DNA from: Anaeramoeba flamelloides
Taxonomy: Eukaryota; Metamonada; Anaeramoebidae
Assembly: GCA_027625915.1 (NCBI GenBank)
Contig: JANTQA010000012.1
Coordinates: forward strand, 13,044,501 to 13,108,500
Length of the DNA: 64,000 nt
Direction of reading: 5' to 3'
The notes under the pieces were generated by a model. The model worked only from the letters and a program-made list of their open reading frames with translations, did no database searches and was not told the origin of the DNA. Shown here in pieces: positions 47,860 to 59,198 of the stretch (position 1 is its first letter; the number at the start of each line of letters is the position of its first letter). A program made the translations under genes and the position numbers.

Positions 47860-50020
47860 AAGAAAGAAATTAGCTTTGGGAAGAACCAAGACAAAAAATG
47901 AAAATTCGCAAGCAATATTTTTTTAGGTGACAAAACTCTTCAAGATCCAACTCTAGAGGGAAGTATAATTTGAGCAAATCAAGACTCAACGAATTTTCGT
48001 ACTTTCAATAGATGGTTAGATTAGTTTCAATCAGAGAAATTATATCAAAAAAAAAAAGTATGTTGTTATTGTTTGTATTCAGTCCAGTTCAGGAAGAGTT
48101 GGTACAAATCATTTTACAATTTTACTGTTTGATCAAGGAAATAGGCTGATCTACAAGAACACCTCCAAATATAAAAAACGTTCCAAATTTGGTAATCAAA
48201 TTGCTTGATAGCTGAAAAATACAAAAGAAGCAAACTTCAAAAACGTTGGAACTCCTCCAACTACTGAACAGTCTGTCAACATATCATAGATCATTGGTTC
48301 GAAAATTTGGAATATTTTTGATCAATTGACAAACAGGAATAGAACTTTATAAAATTTTATTCAAATTAGCAAAATCTCAATACAAAAATATGAAAAAGAA
48401 TTCTTTTTTACTTTATTGTTGAGAAAAAAAAAAGTGAGTCACATAAAAAAGAGATTCTTTTTTATGAGAGTTTTATAAAAATTGAATGAAGATTTAAGGT
48501 TTGAAATGATCAAAATCACCATAATATTTTGATATTATTGATGCATTCCAATCAAGGGTTCGAAGGTTTTAAAAACGAATGAAATCTAATTTATATTCTT
48601 GTGTTTCCAATTTCATCCAGATCCATTCAATAGAAGGTCCAAAAAATCAAATTCTTTATTTTTGATTGTAAAAAGTTGTTCAAAATTAGTCAAAAAGTAA
48701 ATTTTTAGTACAATTCATAACACTTAAAATATGTTTTTCCGGAATAATACTTAATATTTAATCAGAATTATTTTGTGAATACTTGGAAAAAAAGTCGGTT
48801 CTTACAATGGTAAACTACAGCTGTTCCAAGGCTACCGTGAAATGTTTTCAATATCAAATTTTGATGTTGATATAGATTTTTAAATTGAAGAATATAAGAA
48901 TAAGAAAACTTATATTGAAAATATTTTTCCTTTAATCAGTTGATATGAAAAATATTCTCCTAATGCGATCCAAAAATAAATTTATTTTTGAGTGGAAATT
49001 TCTATGTAGTTCCTTAATGAATTTTTGATGTTTAGAGTTATTTTGGGTTCTGAAAATTTATTATTTGAAAATCAGAAAAAATTCTTGAATATTGGATAAT
49101 TTTAGAACTTTTTTTGTTTTTTTCAATATGAGCTTTATTATTCTCATATGGAACTTTTTAAAAATTTATATCAACATAAATTTTTGATATTGATAAAATT
49201 TCACGTTAGCTTTGTATTGACTGTAATTGTAAAGATAATCCGTTTAGGAATTTTCGATTTTTAATTGTAGCTCTTCATAGAACCTGAAATCTTTATTTTT
49301 TGAAAAATAGCATTGAATATCAAGATTAAATATAAAGCATCATAATTTAGGTACTTAAAATTCAAATTCCGAACACATTAAATCCTTTATTTTTTAAAAT
49401 AACATTTAAAATGGTAAAAATAATAAATAATTATATTTCTTCATTTCTAAAGATTTAGAATTAAAAAGAAAGTTACTATTATTCTGTCATTTTTCAGACG
49501 CTATCTTATAGGAATTGAATTAAGAATATAAATTAGATTTCATACTTATTAAAACGCTCTGGTTCTTGTTTGGAATTATAATTTAATTTTAAAAATTATG
49601 GTGAATTTAATCTTTTATATTTAAAGTTATCAATTCAATTTTTATAAAACTCAAAAAAAAAAAATGAAACTCAATAAAATGCGACTCTTTTATTAGTGAA
49701 TCGCTTTTTTTTCGAATTTATATACAATGCTGTCATTTTTCTTTATTTTAAAAACAATTAATTGAAAAAAATCAATAGATAATAATAAAATCTAATAATA
49801 AATCAAAATCTATTGATATTCAAAAAAAAAGGTATACTAAAATTCAAAATGAATAAATAATCTATAAATTGATAAAAATTTCTTTAAAGAAATTTAGTTT
49901 AATCGTATATATAAAAAAAATAGGGTTTTGGAATTCAATTTGAATAAAAATCTAACAGTTTATCTTTTTATTTTTTTTCAATTGAAATTATTTGATTTTT
50001 CATTTTGATTTTTTCTTTAA

Positions 50021-50470
50021 CAGAAAATTTTCATTGTATAGAATTAAAAGAATCAATTCAAAAAAATAAATTGAGATCGATATTTCAATCCATCTTTTGG
50101 ATTTTTGTTCAGGGGAAAGAAAGGGTAATTAATGAAGTGGAAATTTTTAGTGCATTTATATTCAAATTATTAACTAAAATTTTTCAAAAAATACAGAACA
50201 GGAAAATAAGTCAGTATATCAAGATTAATTCTGAATATTATGGAAATTATTTTTTCATTGATTAATAATTTCTTTTATTTAAGAAACAAACTTTTTAGGG
50301 AGATATTATTAATAAAAAGGATCCTTCATGTATATTATTATTAGTAAGTGATAATAAAATTTGTGATTCTTTAATAAAATTTCTAAAAAAAAGTTTAGAA
50401 ATTAGGGCACACAGGAGAAAGATAATTTTCTCTCTTCAAAAATAAATAAAATTAAAGAAGAAAACTAATA
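50021..50470 (+). other. candidate exons of an unrecognised gene or gene relic
   Basis: After a strong acceptor (TTTTTTCTTTAACAG) the sequence is open, containing CIELKESIQKNKLRSIFQSI and FWIFVQGKER, to a possible donor GGGTAATT (about 50127). A second piece after CTTTTTAG (about 50299) reads GDIINKKDPSCILLL to a consensus donor GTAAGT (50344). A third after GCACACAG (about 50412) reads EKDNFLSSKINKIKEEN and stops. The intron sizes (about 170 and 70 bp) and splice signals are reasonable, but no upstream exon or start was found and no family is recognised. It may be a real small gene, or the fossil end of one. Confidence 0.25.
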
Positions 50471-51559
50471 AATTATAACTATAAACCTTTTTAGAGTGAA
50501 GATTAATTAAATTCCAATTGTTCAAAAATAATATTCAATCAATCAAAATATGAGAATAAAAATGATGAATGTCCAAATTGCTATCAAAAATTATGAAAAT
50601 ATAACTTTTTTCAAAATAATATACATCTACTTAACATTTTCTGATCTTTAAATAAATTTTATATTGACACTCCACTTAAGGGGTTAATTTCAAACAGGAG
50701 AAGTCTAAGATTAAAGTAAGTTTTATTTCAGTATAAATTAAATTATTCAGCACATTAAAATTTCTCTAAAAAATCAATTAGTCAAGTATTACTATTTGTT
50801 GTATCTCCTCAATTAAAAAAATATCTAAATATTAATAAAAAACCCAAGAATTTTAAAAAAAATCCGCATTTCCCAATAAATTTAAAGGTTGAATTATCAA
50901 AATCCCGACTAAAAATTTGTAAAATATCTTTCATAATTTTATCTTGAAATGTGGATTATGAAGCTCAAAAAATTCAATTGTTTTTAAAAATTAACTAATC
51001 AAACAATTGATTTTTTTTTGACAAATTATTTCTAAAATTGTAAATAAATGAAGTTACAACATGCAATACTAAAAAAGGAAACAAAATTAATCATTCTCTG
51101 AGTTTTTATGTTGTTCGTTATTGATTTAATCTTTGTAATTAATAAATTAAAAAAATAATTACTTTTGGAATTTCTAAATATGAATCTATAAAAACCAGGA
51201 TACTATTAGCTTTGAGTATCTCTTTTTTTAGATTTGGAAAAGTAATTAAGAAAACAAAATTAAAAAATTACAATTTTTAATAGTCATAATTAGTAAAAAA
51301 ATAATTAATTTATTGTAAAATAATATTTATAATAGTTTTTTAGATTTATGTTAGATGTCTAGAACTAATATCATTTACACCGAAATTACAACATTTTTGG
51401 ATTATATACATACATACATATATATATATATAATCCCGTTAATACCTAAAATGAGCATTTTGTAATTTTATTACCCAGTTCATAAAACAATTATTTAGTT
51501 AAAAAAATGATTTGATTTTAAATTTTCCCAATATTAATAATGTATAATAATCTCTGGAC

Positions 51560-52440
51560 TTTTATTCATCCAGGTATTTTTTTCAGTACTAAACCCCATT
51601 CTCAAAAATTTGAAAATACCCAAAATGAAAAATAGGCAAAAATAAAACATAATTTATTATATGTTTACAAAAATAATATAAAATCATATTTAAGTTACTT
51701 AAGCTAAATTTCAATAATAGGGACAGGCTTTTCATCAGAAAAAAATTTGTTTGATTGTTTTTTTTTTTTTTTTGAATAATAATGTATTTTCCAAAAGTGT
51801 TTAGAGATAATAGTCAATATCAATTAATAAATAAAAATATATTGCTACCATTTTATTTTTTAAAAGCCAAATGAAAAAAGAAAATAATAATAATAATAGA
51901 GTTTGCACCTAATTGTGAAATTTGGCTGATTATTAATGTTTTGATAAGTAATCATTTTCATCCAAATAAAAGAAAACAATATAAAATAAAAAAATCAAAA
52001 TCGATGTGCACAAAATAATGAAAGAATTGGAAAAAGAAAAATGTGTATAGGTAAATTTATTGAAATTTCACCAACAATTGTTAATTGATCAAATGATATG
52101 ATAACCATAGACAAATTGTATGCGATTTTCCAATTTAAAAAATCAACACTAACCTTCTATCAAACATCAAAAAAAATATCCAGATCTAATGAATCAGATT
52201 ATGTATGTGGAAAAAAGGAAATGAAAACAAAACAAAAAAGACAAAAAATGAAATAGTTTGTAAAAAAAAATTATTTCCAAATTGAATGTAAAGTGGAGCA
52301 TTTCTATTTTATCAACTGTTTAAACTGTTTCCAACTTTTTGGAATTTATTTTATATAAAAAATCACTTCTCAACCTCAAAGATTTTTTGATAGATTTATG
52401 TTTTTTAATTAATTATGTTACTTTTCCAGTGGGTATATAA
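51560..52440 (+). repeat. dispersed repeat R1, copy at 52 kb
   Basis: Matches 57215-57770 in order: ACCCCATTC..AAAA..ACCCAAAAT, AAATTTATTGAAATTTCACC, AATTATTTCCAAATTGAAT, and a TTTTTGGAATTT block. Only this copy and the one at 57 kb keep the left part. No intact frame. Confidence 0.6.
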
Positions 52441-54615
52441 AAAAGAGGAAAGTAATCAGAGCATTTGATGTGTTAAAAATCAGCAATGCCTTATATTCTA
52501 ATTTGCTACTTGTTGATAAATTGACCCTTCAAAAGGAAAATATAAATATTTCTTATTACAGGATCTTTGTATTTAGATTTGGCATATTGAAACTCCATAA
52601 TTTCAAAAAAAACTAAAAATTATTAATATCATGATTCATTATTATTTTTTTTACATTTCATTTGTTTGCTTATTTAAATTTTCAAAGATATTCTACTTTT
52701 TTAAATTTTTAATTAATAGATCGTTTTTTGGAAGAGTTTTTTTGATTAGATTGTTTTTTTATTGTTTTTTTTACTTAAATATTTTGATTATTTACCAATA
52801 ATTTTTCTTAATTAAAATTAAATCAATAAATGTTCTATTATTTTTGAAGATTAGTCATCTTATATAATGTTTTGAAATTAATAATTTTATAAACTATTTA
52901 TTATCTTTTTTTCTTTTTTCAGGTCAATTAACAGACATTTTTTAGATTTTATATGATAAATAAAGAAATCCAATAGAAGGAATTAAAAAATGGTATAATT
53001 TTCATCTATCCAAGCTGGTCTTTGGAGTAAACTGTTGAGAATATTATTAGAAAAAAAAAATAGCCAGTAAAAAAAAAAAAAGCAATATCACTCAATTTAC
53101 AAAAATCATATCTCTCTAAAACATAAATTGAAATATTGAAGCATGTTGAATATAATTGAAATTTGACACAAAAAGAAAAAAATAGAAACATGGGTATAAA
53201 GAAGATATTTTGAAACTTTAGATTATGAATATTGATAATTCAACCTATAAATTAGTGACAAAATACCGATATTTTTTTATGATTTTGTTGGGTTTTCGAA
53301 TAATACGTGGATCATTTTTAATTGATAAGATCAACAAATATTACTATTTGACTAATCAATTTTTTAGAGACATTTGAGTCATGTAGCACCAATAAGGTTA
53401 ACATACCATAATAACATACTTTAATTTTCAGCTTCTCCTTGGTAGACCCCTAATCCCTTAATGATATTTTTTAGAATGAATTATTTCAAAACTTGGTGTG
53501 TTCATTTTTTATGTTTTTTTTGTTCCCCACCTTCTAATATCTTAACTTTCTTTCTCTTTTGACGAAAATAATTTTTGTTGAAATTATTTGAATAATAAGA
53601 TTAGATTTTGAACTTTTCAAAATAAGATAACATGATCAAAATTTTAAAAACAATAATCGATTTCACAAAATAGTATCTAAAAGTAAGACAGGCAATAGAG
53701 TAATCACGTTTTTATTTTTTTTTTCAATTTCAGATTCAAGAATCTTTTTTTTTAGCTATTTAAATATGTCTTGAAGATTTTTTTTGTTTACCAATCACTT
53801 GAATTAATATAAAATTTCTTTCAAAAAATGAAAAAAAAAATCCTTTCTAATTCAAAAAATAAGGAAAATTAATATTTGTTGAATGTGGACAATTTTCCAC
53901 TCTTTTCTCTCTCATTGCTCAAAATAATATGTCAAGGTGAAATCGTTCACTGTTATCCAAATGATACTCTGTGTTTTTAAATACACTACTCTTTTTGTCA
54001 AATATCTTTTCCTAATTTTTTGCCATCCCAAAACAAAATGTCTCAATCAAACAAACGAAAAGAAACATTTTTTTAATCGTCTTTAATCTGAAGAAATATA
54101 GTCCAACTTAAAAATACCCTGCAGTTCGAAAACAACCATTTTTCAAGAGAAGAAAAAAACGAACAATACACGAAAATTCCTGAATAATTCAGTAACAAGT
54201 TGAGACTTCTCAAGTGTAAATAGAAATGTTCTTTTAAAAACTTGTCTCAAATAAGTGACAAAACCAAAAGTAAAATGAAAATTTTCATTGAAAAATCTTA
54301 TTTCTTATCAAATTTTACATTTCGAAAAAACTTGAAACATTTCTGAGATTTTGTAACAATCAAAAATAACAAGTGAGTTGAACTCTTTTTTATTTGTTCT
54401 CTGAGAAAATATTATTTTTAGTTAAAAAAAATGAAAAATTTATTCGAGATTTGTTTTGAGTAATTAGATAAAGGCTACCAACAAAACAGCACAGCAAAAT
54501 GCAATGGGTGTCAAAAAAATCAATTGAAAATTATTCCTGATTTCATTTTTTGACAAATTTTATGTTTTTATTTTTCTTTTGTCTGTAATTATAATTCTAT
54601 ACCTCAACTCTTGAA

Positions 54616-54992
54616 ATGACATCACGAGAATTAAAAACACTTTCTGTTCGTGTAAGATACAACCCAAAAATTTCTCTTATTTCGACAGATCCAAACGAAA
54701 ACATAAAAAAACTCCCAATTGATGCGATAATGATCAAGTGGATAAATTTTCAAATCAAAAAATCCTACCCTGAAAAATTTATCAACAGCATAATACCTGA
54801 CCTTCAAGATTTTGAAATTCTGAGTTATTTGTTTTCGATACTGTTTAGTGATTCAAATTATCTTTCACTCTTACAAATTTCATCAATTCCAGAAAGGGCG
54901 GAAAAATTTTTTCAGCTAGCAAATAATTCCATTTTGAATAATAATAACATTTCTTCACAGGATTTTTTGCAAGTTTGTTATTCTTTTTTTTT

Positions 54993-55026
<34 letters not shown>

Positions 55027-55421
55027 CTTTCAGAAAATCCAAGTGGTAATTAATTATTATTTTTTGTCATTATTCAAATTTTTTTTCTTTTTTCTCAAAC
55101 AAAAAATGGATTGACTTTTACCTATTTTAGGGAAATTCTGAAAAAATTCAAATATTTTTAATTCGAACTTTTTTAGCCAAACCGAATTTAATTGGCGAAA
55201 CAGTAATATTTTTTTTTTTTCTTTCTTTTTTCTTTTTTTTTTTTATGTTTGGCTTCAAAAAGATAAAAAACTTTTTTTTTTCAAATTTTAACTTTTTATT
55301 TTTTTCTAATAATCTTGTTAGCCATGTTTTTAACTTTCTTTAGTTCTTTGAAAAAGAGCTTTGGTTGACTCTAAATAGTGATTTTCGATTTATAGAAATT
55401 GTTTTTTTTTCTTTCAATTGA
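54616..55421 (+). CDS. calponin-homology (CH) domain protein, fimbrin-like, three exons (3' end uncertain)
   Basis: Exon 1, 54616-54972; exon 2, 55131-55202; probable exon 3, 55344-55421; all in phase 0, giving about 168 residues. Introns are 158 and 141 bp. Residues 35-145 follow the CH-domain pattern of fimbrin/plastin: IDAIMIKWINFQIKKSYP, then a hydrophobic helix region (LSYLFSILF), then SSIPERAEKFFQLANN, then ISSQDFLQ|GNSEKIQIFLIRTFL across the first splice junction. CH domains bind actin, usually in pairs. Here only one is evident, so actin bundling by this protein alone is doubtful and a regulatory or partner role is possible. Intron 1 contains a T run of nearly 35 bases and a second usable acceptor (CTTTCAG at 55033), so alternative splicing is conceivable. 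Exon 3 (EKELWLTLNSDFRFIEI) is supported only by phase, spacing and an acceptor. Confidence 0.6.
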
Positions 55422-55699
55422 AATACTTGAGTTAACAAACTCGTTTGCCCATTCTTTTGAAAACAAATCTCAAAATTCAAAGGGAGTTTTTAAAATTAAT
55501 TCTCTCACTCAAGAAAGGAAAAAATTGTCTTATTCAAAAGACACAGTTATTTGTTTGAACACTATAAAATGTTTTGGATGAAAAATTATTTTTTTTTGTG
55601 ATCTTGTTCATGCCTTCAATTCATGTACAAAATATCTTTTCGAATTTTACCCATTTTTCTTTCAAAGCAATTTTGTTTGGCACGAATTTGGATTATTAA

Positions 55700-56460
55700 A
55701 CTTGAAATGAAATACGGTTTGTTTCAAATTATCTCAACAGTTAATATTTTTCCTTGTTTTAATTTTTTTTATCTGCTGTTTTCAAAATAATCCATGCAGA
55801 AAACTTGGTAAATAGTGTTTCAAAATAAAAAGCCTGTTTCTTTTTTAAAAAGAAGGAGACTTTTGTCTTAACCAAACAAAGAAACCGACAATAAACAATA
55901 AGTAAGTCTGGTATTGGTTTGCTCAAGTTCTATGATTTAAAAAATAAATTCTTAAAAATATATTGTTAATTGTAAAATAAAAAGATCAATATTTCAATTC
56001 ATCATTACAAAAAAAAAAAACACATCCCAATAACTAAAATAAACCACCAAAGTCCCCAACTCTCAAAGGGAAATTAATAATTTATGTTGGTTTTAAGAAT
56101 TAAAAATCGAAATGTAACATCTATTTAAAAATCTATTTTTGGAAGGCTGAATGAAAATTTTGATCTTTTTATTTTGCAACAAATAGTACTATTACTTTTT
56201 TGAATTTTCAATAAATTATAATTGCAACAACTTTTTTTGAATGAGACTTCTGTAGTCAAAATAAACTCGTGCAAAAAAGTTTAATCCCTGTTTCAAAATA
56301 AAAAGCATTTTTTTTTGTTCTATAAGACCTATACATCAACCAATCAAAGAAACCAACAACAAACTATCAGTAAATATGGAATTGATTTCTTAAAGTTCTA
56401 TTATTAAAAAAATGAAATTCTAAAAATAAAGGATCAATGAAGAAAATTTTTGTTCAAACC
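55700..56460 (+). repeat. two dispersed R2 copies in direct orientation
   Basis: 55700-55960 and 56200-56460 share GTTTCAAAATAAAAAG, CAAAGAAACC(G/A)ACAA and a GTAAATATGGAATTGATTT-like block. Both match the minus strand of 780-1260. The sequence between them differs. Confidence 0.6.
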
Positions 56461-56548
56461 TTAGTTCATTTTTTAGAAAATTTTATTTCAAAAAGTCATA
56501 AAATTTCAAAAAAAAACTGAGAAAATAACGAAAAATTTTGTACAAATT

Positions 56549-56778
56549 TCATTCAGAATTGAAAATTTTCCTCAAAACATCAAGGAGTTTACTTCCAAAA
56601 TTGATTTGAATGTAGGTATACTCTTTGTTTGAATTAGATGTTGAATTGGAACAAGAAGAAAAAAAAGCGCATGCTATCTTCGAAACGAGTTTTATCGGCT
56701 CTGGGAAACATTTTTTTGATCGCTGTATTTGATTTACTGTTTTTGAAAAAAACTGAATGACATTTTTTTTGATACTTG
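56549..56778 (-). other. candidate terminal exon, weakly RasGAP-like
   Basis: A good acceptor on the minus strand (ATTTACTTACAG, ending 56779) is followed by about 76 open codons to a stop at 56549. The sequence has normal rather than homopolymer-driven composition: IQFFSKTVNQIQ, KCFPEPIKLVSKIACAFFSS, then YTYIQINFGSKLL. The spacing F..K.V..I..S....FP..I..V...I recalls the helix of RasGAP domains just before the FLR motif, but the similarity is weak. No upstream exon was found. A GTAAAC donor inside it (about 56590) is also possible. Confidence 0.25.
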
Positions 56779-56878
56779 CTGTAAGTAAATAATAGGAATC
56801 ACAAAGATGACAGGAATCACATAAACCCAAATAATACTGAATATCAAAAAATGTACGAAATTATTATTTCAAAAACAA

Positions 56879-58440
56879 CTGTCAAATTTAAAACCCAGAA
56901 ATTTCAAAAACACCTGAAATTCAATTTTTTTGATCAATTGAAAATGTTCATAAAAATTGGAAAATATATTCCCTATTTTAAAAGATATAAATATGTAAAA
57001 CACCCAGTAACTCATTGATTTCATTCGCCTTTATTATTTTCATTGGTATATTGATGAAATATTACAAATCTCAATTTAAACACTTTGGTAAATGTAAAAA
57101 TTAAAAAAATATAAGATCTTAAAAATTAATTGAGAAAATGACTGAAAATGAAAATCTAATTTTTGATTTTAAATTTTAAAATCAGATCCATTTTTTTAAA
57201 GATAAATATTTGAATTTGAAACCCCATTCCAAAAATTAGGACACACCCAAAATCAAAAATATACAAAAAAAAAAATTGCAATTCAATAGTGATTTTTTCC
57301 CAAAAATTAATATTAAATCAGGTTTCAGTTACCCAGTAATAATGTTTTTTATATGTAATCCTTTTTATGAAAATAAAAGAAAAAAAAAATCAAAACGAAA
57401 AAATAAAAATCAAAGTTTCCAAAATTTTGAAACGAGCAGAACTAAAAAATATATTGCTAAATTTATTGAAATCTCACCAACAATTATTGATCGATCAAGG
57501 TTAGATACCATCAACTAATTTTATTTGTTATTTTTCGATTTAAAAGAACTCAACTTTAACCTTATCTCAGTCATTGGAAAAAAATTGTCGATTTAACAAA
57601 ACTGATTGAAAAACCAGAAATGAAATCAAAAAAAAAAAAAGGAATATTTTTTAAAAACAAAATTATTTCCAAATTGAATTAAACTGTGTAGTATTCTTAT
57701 TCTTTAAATTATTTCAACTGTGTTTACAATTTTTGGAATTTTTTTTTATACTGTTAAGGGTTAAATGTAATAGTCATTTAATCTGGTGTTGAGAGAATTT
57801 TGAAGTGATTAAATTTGTGTCTTCTAATTCAAATAGCGTCTAAAATAGGCACAGTCATTGAATGTATTTGAAACTTAATTTAGGTTTTTTAAAAAAAAAT
57901 ATAAATTTTGGAATTTACTTTATTTTCATTTGGGAAAGTTTTTGCGTTTTTTTAGAATTTACAGAAAATTAAGGAAAAATTTATTTTGCTTTTAGATTTA
58001 TAAAATAAGAATTATATTTTTTTTTGATCTTTTTTTCATAAATTTTTTTCAAAATTTTACATTTAAATTGGGTAACTTTTAGAAAATATTTTTTGACAAA
58101 GTAATTCACATAATAGATGTTTTCTAATAAATTTATCAATTTGTCTCAGGAGTAATTTGAAAAAATTATATTTTCATTTTCTCAATTAATTTTGAAGATC
58201 GTGTATTTTTTTAATTTTTACATTTACCAAAGTGTTTAAATTTATATATTTAGAATATTTAAACAATACTCACCATTCAAAAATAGTAAAGGCGAATGGT
58301 GAAGGGTTACTGGGTGTTTTATATATTTATATCTTTTAAAATAGGGAATATATTTTCCAATTTTTATGAACATTTTCAATTGATCAAGAAAATTGGAATT
58401 TCAGGTGTTTTTGAAATTCACAGGTTTTTGATTGACAGCT
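56879..58440. mobile_element. 1.56 kb element with ~280 bp terminal inverted repeats
   Basis: Left arm 56879-57165 and right arm about 58150-58440 are reverse complements at high identity, sharing CTGTCAA, TTTCAAAAACACCTGAAATT, GATCAATTGAAAATG, AAACACCCAGTAAC and AACACTTTGGTAAATG. The arms differ most around 57020-57060. The interior holds an R1 repeat copy with an open frame of 80 codons (57276-57518, containing KYIAKFIEISPTIIDRSRL), too short for a known transposase. No clear target duplication was found. Non-autonomous foldback or relic. Confidence 0.75.
57215..57860 (+). repeat. dispersed repeat R1, copy inside the inverted-repeat element
   Basis: The best reference copy of R1: its segment 57420-57600 aligns with 39400-39600 (minus), 52030-52200 (plus) and 20340-20450 (minus). 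The region GAATTTTGAAGTGATTAAAT (57802-57821) also appears at 39833-39851 and, inverted, near 8400-8440. Confidence 0.6.
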
Positions 58441-59198
58441 TATCTTCAAATTCTTAAATTATAAGATGCGTGTAGACAAAATATTGTGAATTCAATAGCA
58501 AACGAGAATGTTTTAAAATAAATTAGTACTTTAAAAAATTTCAAAAAATTAAAATTGAAATAAAATTAATAATTGTCAACAAAGCCAAAGTCCATAAACA
58601 AAAATTTGGCATTAAATTTCCAAAAATTAAAAAAAAAAACACCTTTTTAGAAACAAAATATACTAGGATAAAATTTAATAAAAAATGAGCAGTAGATTTA
58701 ATCAAGTGAAACGATTTTTCTAAAAATCAAAAACTTTTATTAATTTCTCATCTTATTTTCCGTTCTGCTGGGAATTTTGTTAGGATTAAACCTCTTACGA
58801 AAACAAAATTTACTATCAAAAAGAAAAAAATAATCACACAAATTTTCAACCACTAGAAAATATAATATAAAAATCGAGATAAGAAATTTCAATATCTTTT
58901 ATTAAAGTGATGTCTTTCAAAGAAACAAAGTGTTTTTTTATTATTATTAACCAATCAATTTATGATGAAATACCATTTTTGATATTTAAATAGTAATATT
59001 CAAATTAAGTTTAATAAAGATATTTTAAAATGGATTTACCCTACTTTTTTGGAAATTGCTTTGAAAAATTAATGATAAAATGAAATGTAAAATCAACACA
59101 TTAGCTTTAATATTGTTCGATTACTTTAACATTGAAATATTATTTTATTGTTTATATGATTATCTCAATTGTTAATTTATTTTTATTTTTATTTTTAG

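Larger units (their letters stand above)
47860..54615. other. 6.8 kb spacer between SAM50 and the CH-domain gene
   Basis: No firm gene. Contents noted: exon-like pieces at 50021-50460, a simple ATAC/TA tract (51405-51431), an R1 copy (51560-52440) and otherwise AT-rich sequence. Promoters of both divergent neighbours must lie at its ends. Confidence 0.55.
55422..59198. other. spacer between the CH gene and the RasGAP-like gene
   Basis: Contents: two R2 copies in tandem orientation (55700-55960, 56200-56460), a candidate exon on - (56549-56778) and the long-inverted-repeat element (56879-58440). The first exon and promoter of the RasGAP-like gene probably lie in 58441-59198, but no start codon in a compatible phase could be tied to a convincing donor. 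Confidence 0.5.

Noticed and set aside
57276-57518. Functional transposase of the inverted-repeat element
   Set aside because: Only 80 codons, no DDE or other catalytic pattern, and it lies within a decayed repeat.
59156-59198. A 28 bp intron joining ATGATTATCTCAATT to the RasGAP-like exon
   Set aside because: Phase and GT-AG fit, but every supported intron here is at least about 94 bp, so such a tiny intron is unlikely. First exon left open.
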